Shown piece after piece: positions 13,585 through 20,483 of a DNA stretch of 20,910 nucleotides (the first letter of the stretch is position 1; the number at the start of each line of letters is the position of its first letter). The notes below the pieces were generated by a model. The model was not told where the DNA came from. It saw only the letters and a program-made list of their open reading frames with translations, and searched no databases. Position numbers and translations under genes: made by a program. The stretch lies in assembly GCA_038258425.1 (NCBI GenBank), contig JBBSPV010000057.1, forward strand, positions 1-20,910. The letters are read 5' to 3'. Source of the DNA: DATLGB01 sp038258425 (GTDB taxonomy: Bacteria > Actinomycetota > Thermoleophilia > Solirubrobacterales > Solirubrobacteraceae).

Positions 13585-14641
13585 CCGGACGGCCCTCGGC
13601 GATCCGCTCCCGGGCGAGGGTCATGGCCGCCTCCAGGGGCGTGACGTCCAGCGCAGCGGCCGTGCCGAGCACCGTCCGCACGGTGTCGCCGATGCCGCGG
13701 ACCTCGCGGTCGGCCCGCTCCTCGTCGTACCCTCCGGGCTCGAGCTCGGAGGCGATGTTGACGATGCCGCCCGCGTTGACGACGAAGTCGGGGACCCAGA
13801 GGACGTCGCGCTCGGCGAGCAGCGCCGCGACGGACGGGTCGGCGAGCTGGTTGTTCGCCGCGCCGGCGACCACGCGGCAGCCCAGCGCGGGCACCGACTC
13901 GTGGTCGAGGATGCCGCCCAGCGCGCACGGGGCGAGCACGTCGGCCTCGGCGGCGAGGATCGCGTCCGGCTCCACCCAGGTCGCGTCCAGCTCGACGGCG
14001 AGCGCGCGGCGGGCGGGGTCGAGGTCGGTGACCGTCAGGCGCGCGCCCGCGGCGGCGAGCCGGCGGGCGAGGTCGGCGCCGACGTGCCCGAGGCCCATCA
14101 CGGCCACGGTGCGGGCGCCGAGGACGGCGTCGCCGAAGACCCGCTCGCAGGCGACCTCGATGGAGACGAGCGCGCCGAGCGCGGTCCACCCGCTCGGGTC
14201 GCCGGAGCCGCCGTGCTCGCGCGGCAGCGCCGACACGTGCGGGCAGACCTCACGGATGACCACCATGTCGTCCGGCGAGGCCCCGACGTCCTCCGCGGTG
14301 ACGTAGCGGCCCTGGACGAGGTTCACCGCGTCGCCGAAGTCCAGCAGCGCCGCCCGCCGCCGCTCCCCCTCGAGCCGCTCGCCGGGCGGGACGACGATCA
14401 CGCCCTTGCCGCCGCCCTGGGGCAGACCGGCGACCGCGGCCTTGTAGGTCATGCCCTCCGACAGGCGCAGGGCGTCGCGCAGGGCGAGCCGATGGTCGTC
14501 GTAGGTCCAGATGCGCACGCCGCCGAGCGAGGGCCCACGCGCCGTGGAGTGCACAGCCACGATGCCGTAGAGCCCGGATCGCTCGCCGCGGCGCAGCACG
14601 ACCTCCTCGTGGTCGAGCGTGGCGCGATACCGGTCGTCCAT
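13580..14641 (-). CDS. Leucine/valine/phenylalanine dehydrogenase-type amino acid dehydrogenase
   Basis: 353 residues from ATG 14641. The N-terminal substrate domain has SLGGVRIW, the catalytic-lysine segment SEGMTYKAAVAGLP (K67) with GGGKGVI (K79), and the catalytic Asp in YVTAEDVG. These positions match leucine dehydrogenase (K68, K80). The NAD-binding domain has the dinucleotide loop MGLGHVGADLA, followed by VTDLDPARRA where Asp favours NAD over NADP, then APCALGGILD and VVAGAANNQL, then WVPDFVVNAGGI. The length suits leucine or valine dehydrogenase rather than the longer glutamate dehydrogenases. It would reversibly deaminate branched-chain or aromatic amino acids to 2-oxo acids with release of ammonia. 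The TAGGCT box 7 nt upstream supports a leaderless start. Exact substrate is not determined. Confidence 0.93.
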   Translation of the reverse strand: MDDRYRATLDHEEVVLRRGERSGLYGIVAVHSTARGPSLGGVRIWTYDDHRLALRDALRLSEGMTYKAAVAGLPQGGGKGVIVVPPGERLEGERRRAALLDFGDAVNLVQGRYVTAEDVGASPDDMVVIREVCPHVSALPREHGGSGDPSGWTALGALVSIEVACERVFGDAVLGARTVAVMGLGHVGADLARRLAAAGARLTVTDLDPARRALAVELDATWVEPDAILAAEADVLAPCALGGILDHESVPALGCRVVAGAANNQLADPSVAALLAERDVLWVPDFVVNAGGIVNIASELEPGGYDEERADREVRGIGDTVRTVLGTAAALDVTPLEAAMTLARERIAEGRPA

Positions 14642-14654
14642 GGGCGCGAGCCTA
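14642..14654 (-). promoter_or_regulatory. Leaderless promoter of the amino acid dehydrogenase
   Basis: On the minus strand TAGGCT (complement of 14649-14654) ends 7 nt before ATG 14641, so transcription should start at or beside the start codon. The gap to the upstream sigma-factor gene is 44 bp. Confidence 0.6.
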
Positions 14655-14685
14655 GTCCGGCGGGGAGGCGCGCGGGTGGTCGGGG

Positions 14686-16164
14686 CTAGGGCGTGGCCGG
14701 CGCGGGGACCGGCGCGGAGGAGGCCGGCGGGATGGGCGTCGCCGCGGGCGCCGGCGGCGTGGCGGTCACCGGCTGCACGCCGCCGGTCGTCGCGGCCCGG
14801 TGCGTGGTGGGCTGCGCGGCCGTGGCGCCGGCCGGCTGGAGCTGCGGCGGCCCGGCCTCGCCGTCGGGCAGGGTCGTCCCGCCGGCGTCCTTCGGCGTCG
14901 CGGGCGCGTCCGTCACGGGCGCCACGACGGCCGGTTCCGGTCCCATGGACGCCGTCGGCGCGCTGAACTCGTCGTCGGCGGGGCTCGCGGCGCGCCCGGC
15001 CCGGCGGCGGTCCGCCACGCGCCGCTCGGCCGCCGTGGGCGTCGCCGCGGAGGGCACGGCCGCGCTCCGGTGGACCACGCCGGCGCTCACCGGAGCCGGG
15101 GAGTTCGCGCCGCCGGTCGAGGCGCTCACCGGCGCGGGCGCGGCCGGCGCGGTGGCGGGCTGGGCCACGGCGGCCCGGTGGCCGCCGGTCCCCGCGTACG
15201 AGTGGGAGAGGTGCTTGGCCTCGACCCCCGCGCCCGTGGCGATCGCCGCGGTGCACACGACGGCGGCGACCTTGCAGGCCACGGCACCGGTGGTCGCGAC
15301 CCCGGCGCCCCCGACGGCGGCGCTGCCGCCCGCGGCCGCCCCACCCGAGGCGCCCCCGAGCCCGGCGGCCTTCGCGACGAGCGCGAGCGGGCCGAGGCCG
15401 GCGGCCGGCGTGAGTGCGGCGAAGGAGCGGCGCATGCCCTTCAGCGCCACGCGGTACTCCCGGCACCCCTTGCACTCGCGCAGGTGGCGGCGGGCGCGCG
15501 CGGAGGCCTTGACCCCGCGGTCGTAGCAGCCGAGCAGGTCACCGCGGATCAGCGAGCAGTCCGTGTCGCGCGCCTGGTTGGCCTCCACGAGGCCGACGCG
15601 CGCGCGCACGAGCAGCGACTTGACCGCGGGCACCGTGACGTCGAGCGCCGTGGCGATGTCCGCGTAGGCGAGCCCGTTGATCTCGCGCATGAGCAGCGCC
15701 GAGCGCTGCTGATCCGGCAGGCGACCGACGTCGCGCACGAGCCGCCGGAGGTCCTCACGCCGCTGGGCCGACTCGAGCGGGTCCTGCAGCGGGGACCGGG
15801 ACACGTCGAAGACGTCGCTCGGCGGCGGCGTCGGGCGGCGCAGCCGGTCCACGCAGCGGTTGTGGGCCACGCGGTAGAGCCAGGCGCGCACGTTGAGCTC
15901 GCGCTCGTCGGCGCGCAGGGCGCCGTAGGCGCGGACGAAGACGTCCTGGAGCACGTCCTCGGCGTCGGCCCGAGTCGACACGGAGAGCATCTGCCGCACG
16001 TACGCGAACAGGCGCTGGCGGTAGCGGTCGTGCAGGACCGCGAAGGCCTCGTCGCTTCCGGTGCGGAAGAGCGCCACGAGCTGCTCGTCGGAGCGCAGGC
16101 GCAGCAGGGGTCCCGGGAGGCTGCGACGGGCGAGGCGCGGGGCGTGGAGGGCGGAGGCTTCCAA
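14686..16164 (-). CDS. ECF sigma factor fused to zinc-finger anti-sigma-like and membrane-anchored tail
   Basis: 492 residues from TTG 16164. Sigma region 2 lies at about 26-110 (ALFRTGSDEAFAVLHDRYRQ, DAEDVLQDVFVRAYGAL, then NVRAWLYRVAHNRCVDRLRR), and region 4 at about 135-195 (LPDQQRSALLMREINGLAYA, then TVPAVKSLLVRAR). Residues 203-250 form a zinc-finger anti-sigma-like part, H227-x3-C231-x2-C234, with C203 and C213 as candidate further ligands. A hydrophobic stretch at about 284-312 could cross the membrane. The remaining ~180 residues are Pro/Ala/Thr-rich, like an exported tail. Fused sigma/anti-sigma proteins are known among ECF groups of actinobacteria, so the product may be held at the membrane until a signal frees the sigma part. 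TTG is the only plausible start. No separate anti-sigma gene is adjacent, in keeping with fusion. Confidence 0.85.
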   Translation of the reverse strand: MEASALHAPRLARRSLPGPLLRLRSDEQLVALFRTGSDEAFAVLHDRYRQRLFAYVRQMLSVSTRADAEDVLQDVFVRAYGALRADERELNVRAWLYRVAHNRCVDRLRRPTPPPSDVFDVSRSPLQDPLESAQRREDLRRLVRDVGRLPDQQRSALLMREINGLAYADIATALDVTVPAVKSLLVRARVGLVEANQARDTDCSLIRGDLLGCYDRGVKASARARRHLRECKGCREYRVALKGMRRSFAALTPAAGLGPLALVAKAAGLGGASGGAAAGGSAAVGGAGVATTGAVACKVAAVVCTAAIATGAGVEAKHLSHSYAGTGGHRAAVAQPATAPAAPAPVSASTGGANSPAPVSAGVVHRSAAVPSAATPTAAERRVADRRRAGRAASPADDEFSAPTASMGPEPAVVAPVTDAPATPKDAGGTTLPDGEAGPPQLQPAGATAAQPTTHRAATTGGVQPVTATPPAPAATPIPPASSAPVPAPATP

Positions 16165-16234
16165 GGGCGGAGGGCCGACGACGTGGACCGATCGGAACCT
16201 TAACCGGTCGTCAAGACCGAAGTTGTGGCGGCGG

Positions 16235-16870
16235 TCAGGCCTCGTAACCGGGCTCGCCCGGCAGGACGACGCGGGCCACCTCGCCCTCGACGACCACGCG
16301 CGGCTCGACCGGCGCGACCGTCCGGCCCGCCGCCCAGCCGAGGAGCTCGGCGGCCGAGCCGAAGTCGGTGAGCGCCTCGAGCGTCTTGATCGTCGGGAAC
16401 ACGAGCTCGAGCTCGCCGGCGGCGTGCGCGTCGAGCGCGTCGCGCGCCGCCCACCAGCCCCAGTCGACGCACTCGGACCCGTCCACGCGCGGGCGCGCGC
16501 CGTGCGGAGCCGGGGCGAGGAAGAAGTGGGTGTCGAAGCGGATCCGCACCTCGGCGGGCGTGATCCAGCGACTGAAGGGGATCAACTCGTCGGGCCCAGC
16601 GAGCTCGACGCCCGCCTCCTCGGCGACCTCGCGCACGCCGGCGAGCCGGTGTGCGCGATCGCCCGCGTCGGCCTCGTGCGCCTCGACGGCGCCGCCCGGG
16701 AACACCCACGCGCCGCCCATGAACCGCTGGGTCGGGTTGCGCCGGACGAGCAGCACCTCGAGCGGATGCGCGCCGTGACGCAGGACGATCACCGTGGCGG
16801 CCTGCCGCGGGACCGTCGGCTCGGCTTCCGGATTGAGCTCCTCCCCTGGAGCCGGGCGGTGGACCTCCAT
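16235..16870 (-). CDS. Nudix hydrolase (NUDT19/NUDT7-like)
   Basis: 211 residues from ATG 16870. After ATVIVLRHGAHPLEVLLVRR and the conserved FMGGAWVFPGGAVE comes a Nudix box with an insertion: G-A-V-E-A...-REVAEEAGVEL. The long insert between the glycine motif and the REVAEE helix, and the downstream FSRWITPAE and FDTHFFLA, match the NUDT19/NUDT7 subgroup, whose members cleave acyl-CoA or CoA diphosphate bonds. The RExxEE glutamates that bind Mg are present. A C-terminal extension ends in VVLPGEPGYEA. TAGCCT 7 nt before the ATG supports the start. It is divergent from rubredoxin with 37 bp between. A longer start at 16957 would overlap rubredoxin. Substrate specificity is inferred only. Confidence 0.9.
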   Translation of the reverse strand: MEVHRPAPGEELNPEAEPTVPRQAATVIVLRHGAHPLEVLLVRRNPTQRFMGGAWVFPGGAVEAHEADAGDRAHRLAGVREVAEEAGVELAGPDELIPFSRWITPAEVRIRFDTHFFLAPAPHGARPRVDGSECVDWGWWAARDALDAHAAGELELVFPTIKTLEALTDFGSAAELLGWAAGRTVAPVEPRVVVEGEVARVVLPGEPGYEA

Positions 16871-16907
16871 CGCAGCGAGGCTACCGCCGCCGGGTACCCT
16901 GGCCGCC
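16871..16907. promoter_or_regulatory. Divergent leaderless promoters of Nudix and rubredoxin genes
   Basis: Only 37 bp separate the two start codons. TAGCCT (complement of 16878-16883) lies 7 nt before ATG 16870 on the minus strand, and TACCCT (16895-16900) lies 7 nt before ATG 16908 on the plus strand. Any -35 contacts would have to fall inside the opposite gene's promoter or coding start. No Shine-Dalgarno sequence fits either gene. Confidence 0.65.
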
Positions 16908-17087
16908 ATGTCGACGGCCGCCCCCCAGCAGTGGATCTGCGAGTCCTGCGGGTTCATCTACGATCCGGCGGACGGCGACCCGGACGGCGGCATCCCGCCC
17001 GGCACGCGGTTCGAGGACATCCCGGCCGACTGGTTCTGCCCGGTCTGTGGCGCTCGCAAGGCCGACTTCGAGCCCTACGACGGCTAG
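16908..17087 (+). CDS. Rubredoxin
   Basis: 59 residues from ATG 16908. Four cysteines in two pairs coordinate the single iron: CESCGFIYDPADGDPDGG near the N-terminus and CPVCGARKADFEP near the C-terminus. Conserved W (DWFCPVCG) and IPPGTRFEDIP are present, so it is a standard small rubredoxin. It carries single electrons for oxygenases, reductases or peroxide/oxygen-reducing systems. In actinobacteria it often serves alkane hydroxylase; no alkB or rubredoxin reductase gene is near, so the partner is unknown. The gene starts 7 nt after a TACCCT box and is followed 40 bp later by the membrane-fused spermidine-synthase-like gene on the same strand. Confidence 0.96.
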   Translation: MSTAAPQQWICESCGFIYDPADGDPDGGIPPGTRFEDIPADWFCPVCGARKADFEPYDG

Positions 17088-17127
17088 CCGGCCGCCGGCG
17101 ACGGGCGCGTGGCGGTCGCCGGGCCGC

Positions 17128-18615
17128 ATGCCGCCGCTCGGCCTGCTCGTCTTCGTCACCGGCTCTGCGTCGCTGGGCTCCGAGATCGCGGCCGCCCGGC
17201 TGCTGGCGCCGTACTTCGGCGACTCGACGATCGTCTGGGCCAACACCATCGGCGTCGTGCTCGTCGCGCTCTCCGGCGGCTACTGGCTCGGGGGCCGGCT
17301 CGCCGACCGCCATCCGCACAAGCGCGGCCTGTGCGCGCTCGTGCTCGCCGCGGCGGTCCTGCTCGCCCTCGTCCCGCTCGTCGCGGGGCCGATCCTCGAC
17401 GTCTCCATCCGCGCGTTCGACGACCTCTCCATCGGCGCCTTCGCCGGCTCGCTCTTCGGTGTGCTCGTGCTCGTGGCGCTCCCCCTCCTGCTCGTCGGAG
17501 CGGTGTCGCCGTGGGCCATCCGCCTGTCCCTCGCCGATCTCGAGCGCTCGGGCGAGGTCGCCGGACGGCTCTACGCGATCTCGACCTTCGGCTCGCTGAC
17601 CGGGACCTTCGGCGCGTCGCTGCTGCTCATCCCGCTGTTCGGGACGCAGCGGACGTTCCTCGTGTTCGCCGTGCTGCTCGCCGGCATCGCCGTGCTGGGG
17701 CTGCGGCCCGCGTTCGCGGCCGCACCCGTGGCCATCGCCGCCCTGCTGCTCGTCCCGCCCGGGGTGACGAAGGCCGCGGAGGGCGGCGCGCGCGTGCTCG
17801 ACGAGCGCGAGACGACCTACCAGTACGCGCGCGTGGTCGGCAACCCGGACGGCTCGCGCCAGCTCGAGCTCAACGAGGGCCAGGCGATCCACTCCCTGTG
17901 GCGGCGCGACACCGTCCTGACCGGCAACTACTGGGACGCCTTCCTCGTCGATCCGGCCGCCGCCCTCGGCCGGCCGCCGCGGCGGCTGGCGATCCTCGGC
18001 GACGGCGCGGGCACCATGGTGCGCGCCTACGGCCGCTACCTGCCCGCCACGCGCATCGACGCGGTCGAGATCGACGGCGAGCTCACCCGGCTCGGCCGGC
18101 GCTGGTTCGGCCTGCGCGACCGGCCCGGGGTCCGCTTCATCACCGCGGACGCCCGGCCCTTCCTGCGATCGACGCCGCGGCGCTACGACGCGATCTTCGT
18201 CGACGCCTACCACCAGCCCTACGTCCCGTTCTACCTCGCGACGAGGGAGTTCTTCCGGCTCGTGCGCGACCGGCTGGCGCCGGGCGGGACGGTGCTCGTC
18301 AACGTCGGGCACCCCGAGGGGTCCACGGCGCTCGAGGACACCCTCGCGGCGACCATGCGCACGTCGTTCGAGCACGTCGCCCGCGATCCCGTCGAAGACG
18401 TCAGCACGGTGCTCCTCGGGTCCTCGGCGCCCGTCACGACGCGCCGGCTGCGCACCGCCGGCGCGCGGCTGCCGGCGCCGCTTCCCGCGCTGGCCGCGGC
18501 GTCCGCGGACCGGCTGGCGCCCGCGCGGCGCGGGGGCGCGGTCTACACGGACGACAAGGCGCCCGTGGAGTGGCTCGTGGACCGCTCGATCGTCGAGTTC
18601 GCCGCCGGCGGCTGA
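17128..18615 (+). CDS. Fused membrane/spermidine synthase-like protein
   Basis: 495 residues from ATG 17128. The N-terminal ~210 residues hold about seven hydrophobic helices, opening with LLVFVTGSASLGSEIAAARL and including GGYWLGGRLADRHPHKR, as in the fused MFS/spermidine synthase group. The C-terminal ~280 residues are a spermidine-synthase-type Rossmann domain with LAILGDGAGTMVRAY (about 288-301), DAVEIDGELTRLG, FITADARPFL and YDAIFVDAYHQPYVP-FYL (about 353-370). The normal GGGDG loop reads GDGAGT here, and the usual D-x-x-D catalytic motif is replaced by VDAYHQ, so aminopropyl transfer is doubtful and another methyltransferase-like reaction is possible. There is no clear ribosome site. 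It follows rubredoxin by 40 bp and faces the glycosyltransferase gene, sharing a hairpin. Confidence 0.85.
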   Translation: MPPLGLLVFVTGSASLGSEIAAARLLAPYFGDSTIVWANTIGVVLVALSGGYWLGGRLADRHPHKRGLCALVLAAAVLLALVPLVAGPILDVSIRAFDDLSIGAFAGSLFGVLVLVALPLLLVGAVSPWAIRLSLADLERSGEVAGRLYAISTFGSLTGTFGASLLLIPLFGTQRTFLVFAVLLAGIAVLGLRPAFAAAPVAIAALLLVPPGVTKAAEGGARVLDERETTYQYARVVGNPDGSRQLELNEGQAIHSLWRRDTVLTGNYWDAFLVDPAAALGRPPRRLAILGDGAGTMVRAYGRYLPATRIDAVEIDGELTRLGRRWFGLRDRPGVRFITADARPFLRSTPRRYDAIFVDAYHQPYVPFYLATREFFRLVRDRLAPGGTVLVNVGHPEGSTALEDTLAATMRTSFEHVARDPVEDVSTVLLGSSAPVTTRRLRTAGARLPAPLPALAAASADRLAPARRGGAVYTDDKAPVEWLVDRSIVEFAAGG

Positions 18616-18647
18616 GGACGTCCGGCGGGGTCCGCGGGTCAGCCGCC
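18607..18647. terminator. Bidirectional terminator hairpin with both stop codons
   Basis: GGCGGCTGA (18607-18615) pairs with TCAGCCGCC (18639-18647). The 23-nt loop can itself pair GGAC (18616-18619) with GTCC (18630-18633). The stem holds the TGA of the plus-strand gene and the TCA complement of the minus-strand stop. Confidence 0.7.
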
Positions 18648-19934
18648 CCGCCCGCTCGTCGCATGCTCAGCCAGCACCCGCTCGATCGCGTCCGCCGCGG
18701 TCGCGGTCCCCGGGGCCGCCTGCAGTCGTCGCGAGACGCCACCCAGCCGAGCGGCGAGCCCTTCGTCGCCCAGCAGCCGGTCGATCGCGGCCGTCAGCTC
18801 CTGCGGCGCGTGGCCGTAGGTGTCCAGCCGGATTCCGTGGCCGGTCTCGTGGATGCGCTGCGCGTTGTCGTACTGGTCCCAGAACAGCGGCAGCACGACC
18901 GTCGGCTTGCCGAAGAACAGCGACTCCACCACGGTGTTGTTGCCGCCGTGGGTGATGACGACGTCGGCCTGGGGCAGGATCGAGGTCTGCGGCAGGAACT
19001 CGGCGCCGGCCATGTTGTCGGCCAGGCGCAGCGCCTCGTGCTGCGGACCCATGGAGACGACGACGCGGTAGCGATCGTCGGCGAGCGAGTCGATCAGGCG
19101 CTGCATAAGCCCGACGTCGGCGGACCCGAGCGAGCCGAGGCTGAGGTAGACGAGTGGGCCGGGCGCCGAGGCAAGCGGCTCGGGGAGCTCCCAGTCGGCG
19201 TCGGTGGAGCGGACGCTGGCCTCGAGGTTCGTCCAGTCGGCCAGGGGACGGGCGCGGGCGTAGTCGACCTCGGCCGGATAGAGGTAGAGGTTCGCGTACG
19301 GGGAGGTGTGGATGAACTCGAGCTCCGGCAGCCCGGGCGCGCCGCGCTCGCGGCAGAAGGCGTCGAAGTCGGCGTGCATGTCGGCGTGCGTGCGGCGGAA
19401 CTCGGCGCGAAAGGCGTCCCAACCCGAGCGGTCCGCGACGGGGTAGCCCGAGAACACCGGCGGGACGTCGGGGTCGCCGATCTCCGCCGGGTTGCAGGAG
19501 GCGATCCGCACCCACGGGCGACCGCTGGCGGGCAGCGCCGGGAACGCACAGACGTTGTCCTGGGCGATGACGTCCGGCCGCAGCTCGTCGAGGATCTCGC
19601 GCAGCCGGTCGTCGACGTAGCGCGCCCCGTCGAGCAGCGCCTGCATGGTCGGCGCCACGAAGGCGCCGAGCTGCTCGATCGTCGGCGTGCGGAACACCGG
19701 CGCGGTCTCCCGGATGAAGTCCTTCCAGAACTGGCCGGGCGCCTCCTCGGTCTCCGCCGGCGGGGTCAGGCGCATCCGGCGCTCCTCGAAGCCCTGGGCC
19801 TCCAGGGTGCCCGCGAATGACTCCTCGACGATGAAGACCACGTGGTGCCCGCGCCGGCGCAGCACGTCGCCGATGCCGACGCAGTTGTTCGTGGGTCCGT
19901 AGGCCCCCTCGGGGAAGAACGCGACGGTGCTCAT
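18639..19934 (-). CDS. GT-B glycosyltransferase, GT1/MGT (macrolide/UGT-like) family
   Basis: 431 residues from ATG 19934, typical length. The C-terminal sugar-nucleotide domain is clear: LVYLSLGSLGS (about 261-271), FLPQTSILPQADVVITHGG (about 313-331) and NNTVVESLFFGKPTVVLPLF with WDQYDNAQRI, the donor-binding HGG and D/Q residues. Such enzymes glycosylate small lipophilic acceptors such as macrolides, flavonoids or sterol-like compounds. The N-terminus is unusual: where most GT1 enzymes read G-H-x-N-P with His as catalytic base, this protein reads GAYGPTNNCVGIGDVLRRRG, so the usual base is absent. A TAGGGA-like box is about 10 nt upstream. No aglycone biosynthesis genes are near. The acceptor is unknown. 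Confidence 0.9.
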   Translation of the reverse strand: MSTVAFFPEGAYGPTNNCVGIGDVLRRRGHHVVFIVEESFAGTLEAQGFEERRMRLTPPAETEEAPGQFWKDFIRETAPVFRTPTIEQLGAFVAPTMQALLDGARYVDDRLREILDELRPDVIAQDNVCAFPALPASGRPWVRIASCNPAEIGDPDVPPVFSGYPVADRSGWDAFRAEFRRTHADMHADFDAFCRERGAPGLPELEFIHTSPYANLYLYPAEVDYARARPLADWTNLEASVRSTDADWELPEPLASAPGPLVYLSLGSLGSADVGLMQRLIDSLADDRYRVVVSMGPQHEALRLADNMAGAEFLPQTSILPQADVVITHGGNNTVVESLFFGKPTVVLPLFWDQYDNAQRIHETGHGIRLDTYGHAPQELTAAIDRLLGDEGLAARLGGVSRRLQAAPGTATAADAIERVLAEHATSGRGG

Positions 19935-19950
19935 GCGGCGGGCATCCCTA

Positions 19951-19968
19951 CGCCGTCACGATACGGCG
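19951..19968. repeat. Perfect 6-6-6 inverted repeat upstream of the glycosyltransferase
   Basis: CGCCGT (19951-19956) and ACGGCG (19963-19968) flank CACGAT. It lies just upstream of the probable -10 region of the minus-strand glycosyltransferase gene and downstream of nothing that needs termination on the plus strand, so it may be an operator. It could also be a chance palindrome in GC-rich DNA. Confidence 0.4.
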
Positions 19969-19999
19969 AAACGCCGGATCGCGGGGTCCAGGTGGGTTC

Positions 20000-20425
20000 C
20001 TAGGCCGCGGCCAGCATGGCCAGCGCGAGGACGCCGTGGGCGCTCCAGGCCGCGGTGCGCACCCAGCCCACGTCGATGAGCCGGCGCACGATCCGCTGGT
20101 CGTAGCCGCGCGAGAGGCGGCCGTGGTCGGCGGTGCCGAAGACGCCGGTCATCCCGAGGGCGAGCAGGGTCAGCGCCAGGGCGGCGACGGGCATCCAGGC
20201 CGCCACGCCGGCCGGGCGCACGAAGGGCAGGGCGACGGAGCTGGCCAGCTCGACGGCCATGGCGGGGACGACGACCCAGCCGATGCGCCGGGTGTGCTGG
20301 CCGTGGTAGGCGCCCCAGCGCCCGGTCCCGACCTGGGAGAACAGCGGATACAGGACGAGTTGCACGACCCAGATCACGCCCGTCAAGACGAGGGCGGACG
20401 CGGCGTTGGCGAGCAGAACGGCCAT
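20000..20425 (-). CDS. Conserved membrane protein with about four helices
   Basis: 141 residues from ATG 20425. Four hydrophobic segments at about 8-28, 48-68, 75-97 and 121-140. A motif block between helices 1 and 2, VQLVLYPLFSQVGTGRWGAY then HTRRIGWVVVPAM, resembles a group of uncharacterised actinobacterial and cyanobacterial membrane proteins that share YPLF and H-x-x-R-I-x-W. The conserved histidines and arginines at the membrane face suggest a ligand or cofactor role, but no function is known to me. A longer start at GTG 20461 exists; ATG 20425 is preferred because CGTAAT (complement of 20433-20438) lies 7 nt upstream. It is between the glycosyltransferase and the aminotransferase-like gene on the same strand. 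Confidence 0.75.
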   Translation of the reverse strand: MAVLLANAASALVLTGVIWVVQLVLYPLFSQVGTGRWGAYHGQHTRRIGWVVVPAMAVELASSVALPFVRPAGVAAWMPVAALALTLLALGMTGVFGTADHGRLSRGYDQRIVRRLIDVGWVRTAAWSAHGVLALAMLAAA

Positions 20426-20438
20426 CCGCGGGATTACG
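20426..20438 (-). promoter_or_regulatory. Candidate leaderless promoter of the membrane protein gene
   Basis: On the minus strand CGTAAT (complement of 20433-20438) ends 7 nt before ATG 20425, the same spacing as at 14641, 16870 and 16908. It also argues against the longer start at 20461. Confidence 0.45.
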
Positions 20439-20483
20439 GTCGGTCGCCGGGAGCGGTTCACCCGCCCCGGTCCGGCGCGCCGC

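Noticed and set aside
16191..16211. GGAAC and CGTC as an ECF-type promoter on the plus strand
   Set aside because: Spacing is about 10 nt, not the usual 15-17, and it would transcribe antisense to the Nudix gene.
17109..19820. 903-codon plus-strand frame
   Set aside because: Crosses the fused spermidine synthase gene in another frame and runs antisense to the glycosyltransferase; composition is Arg-rich.
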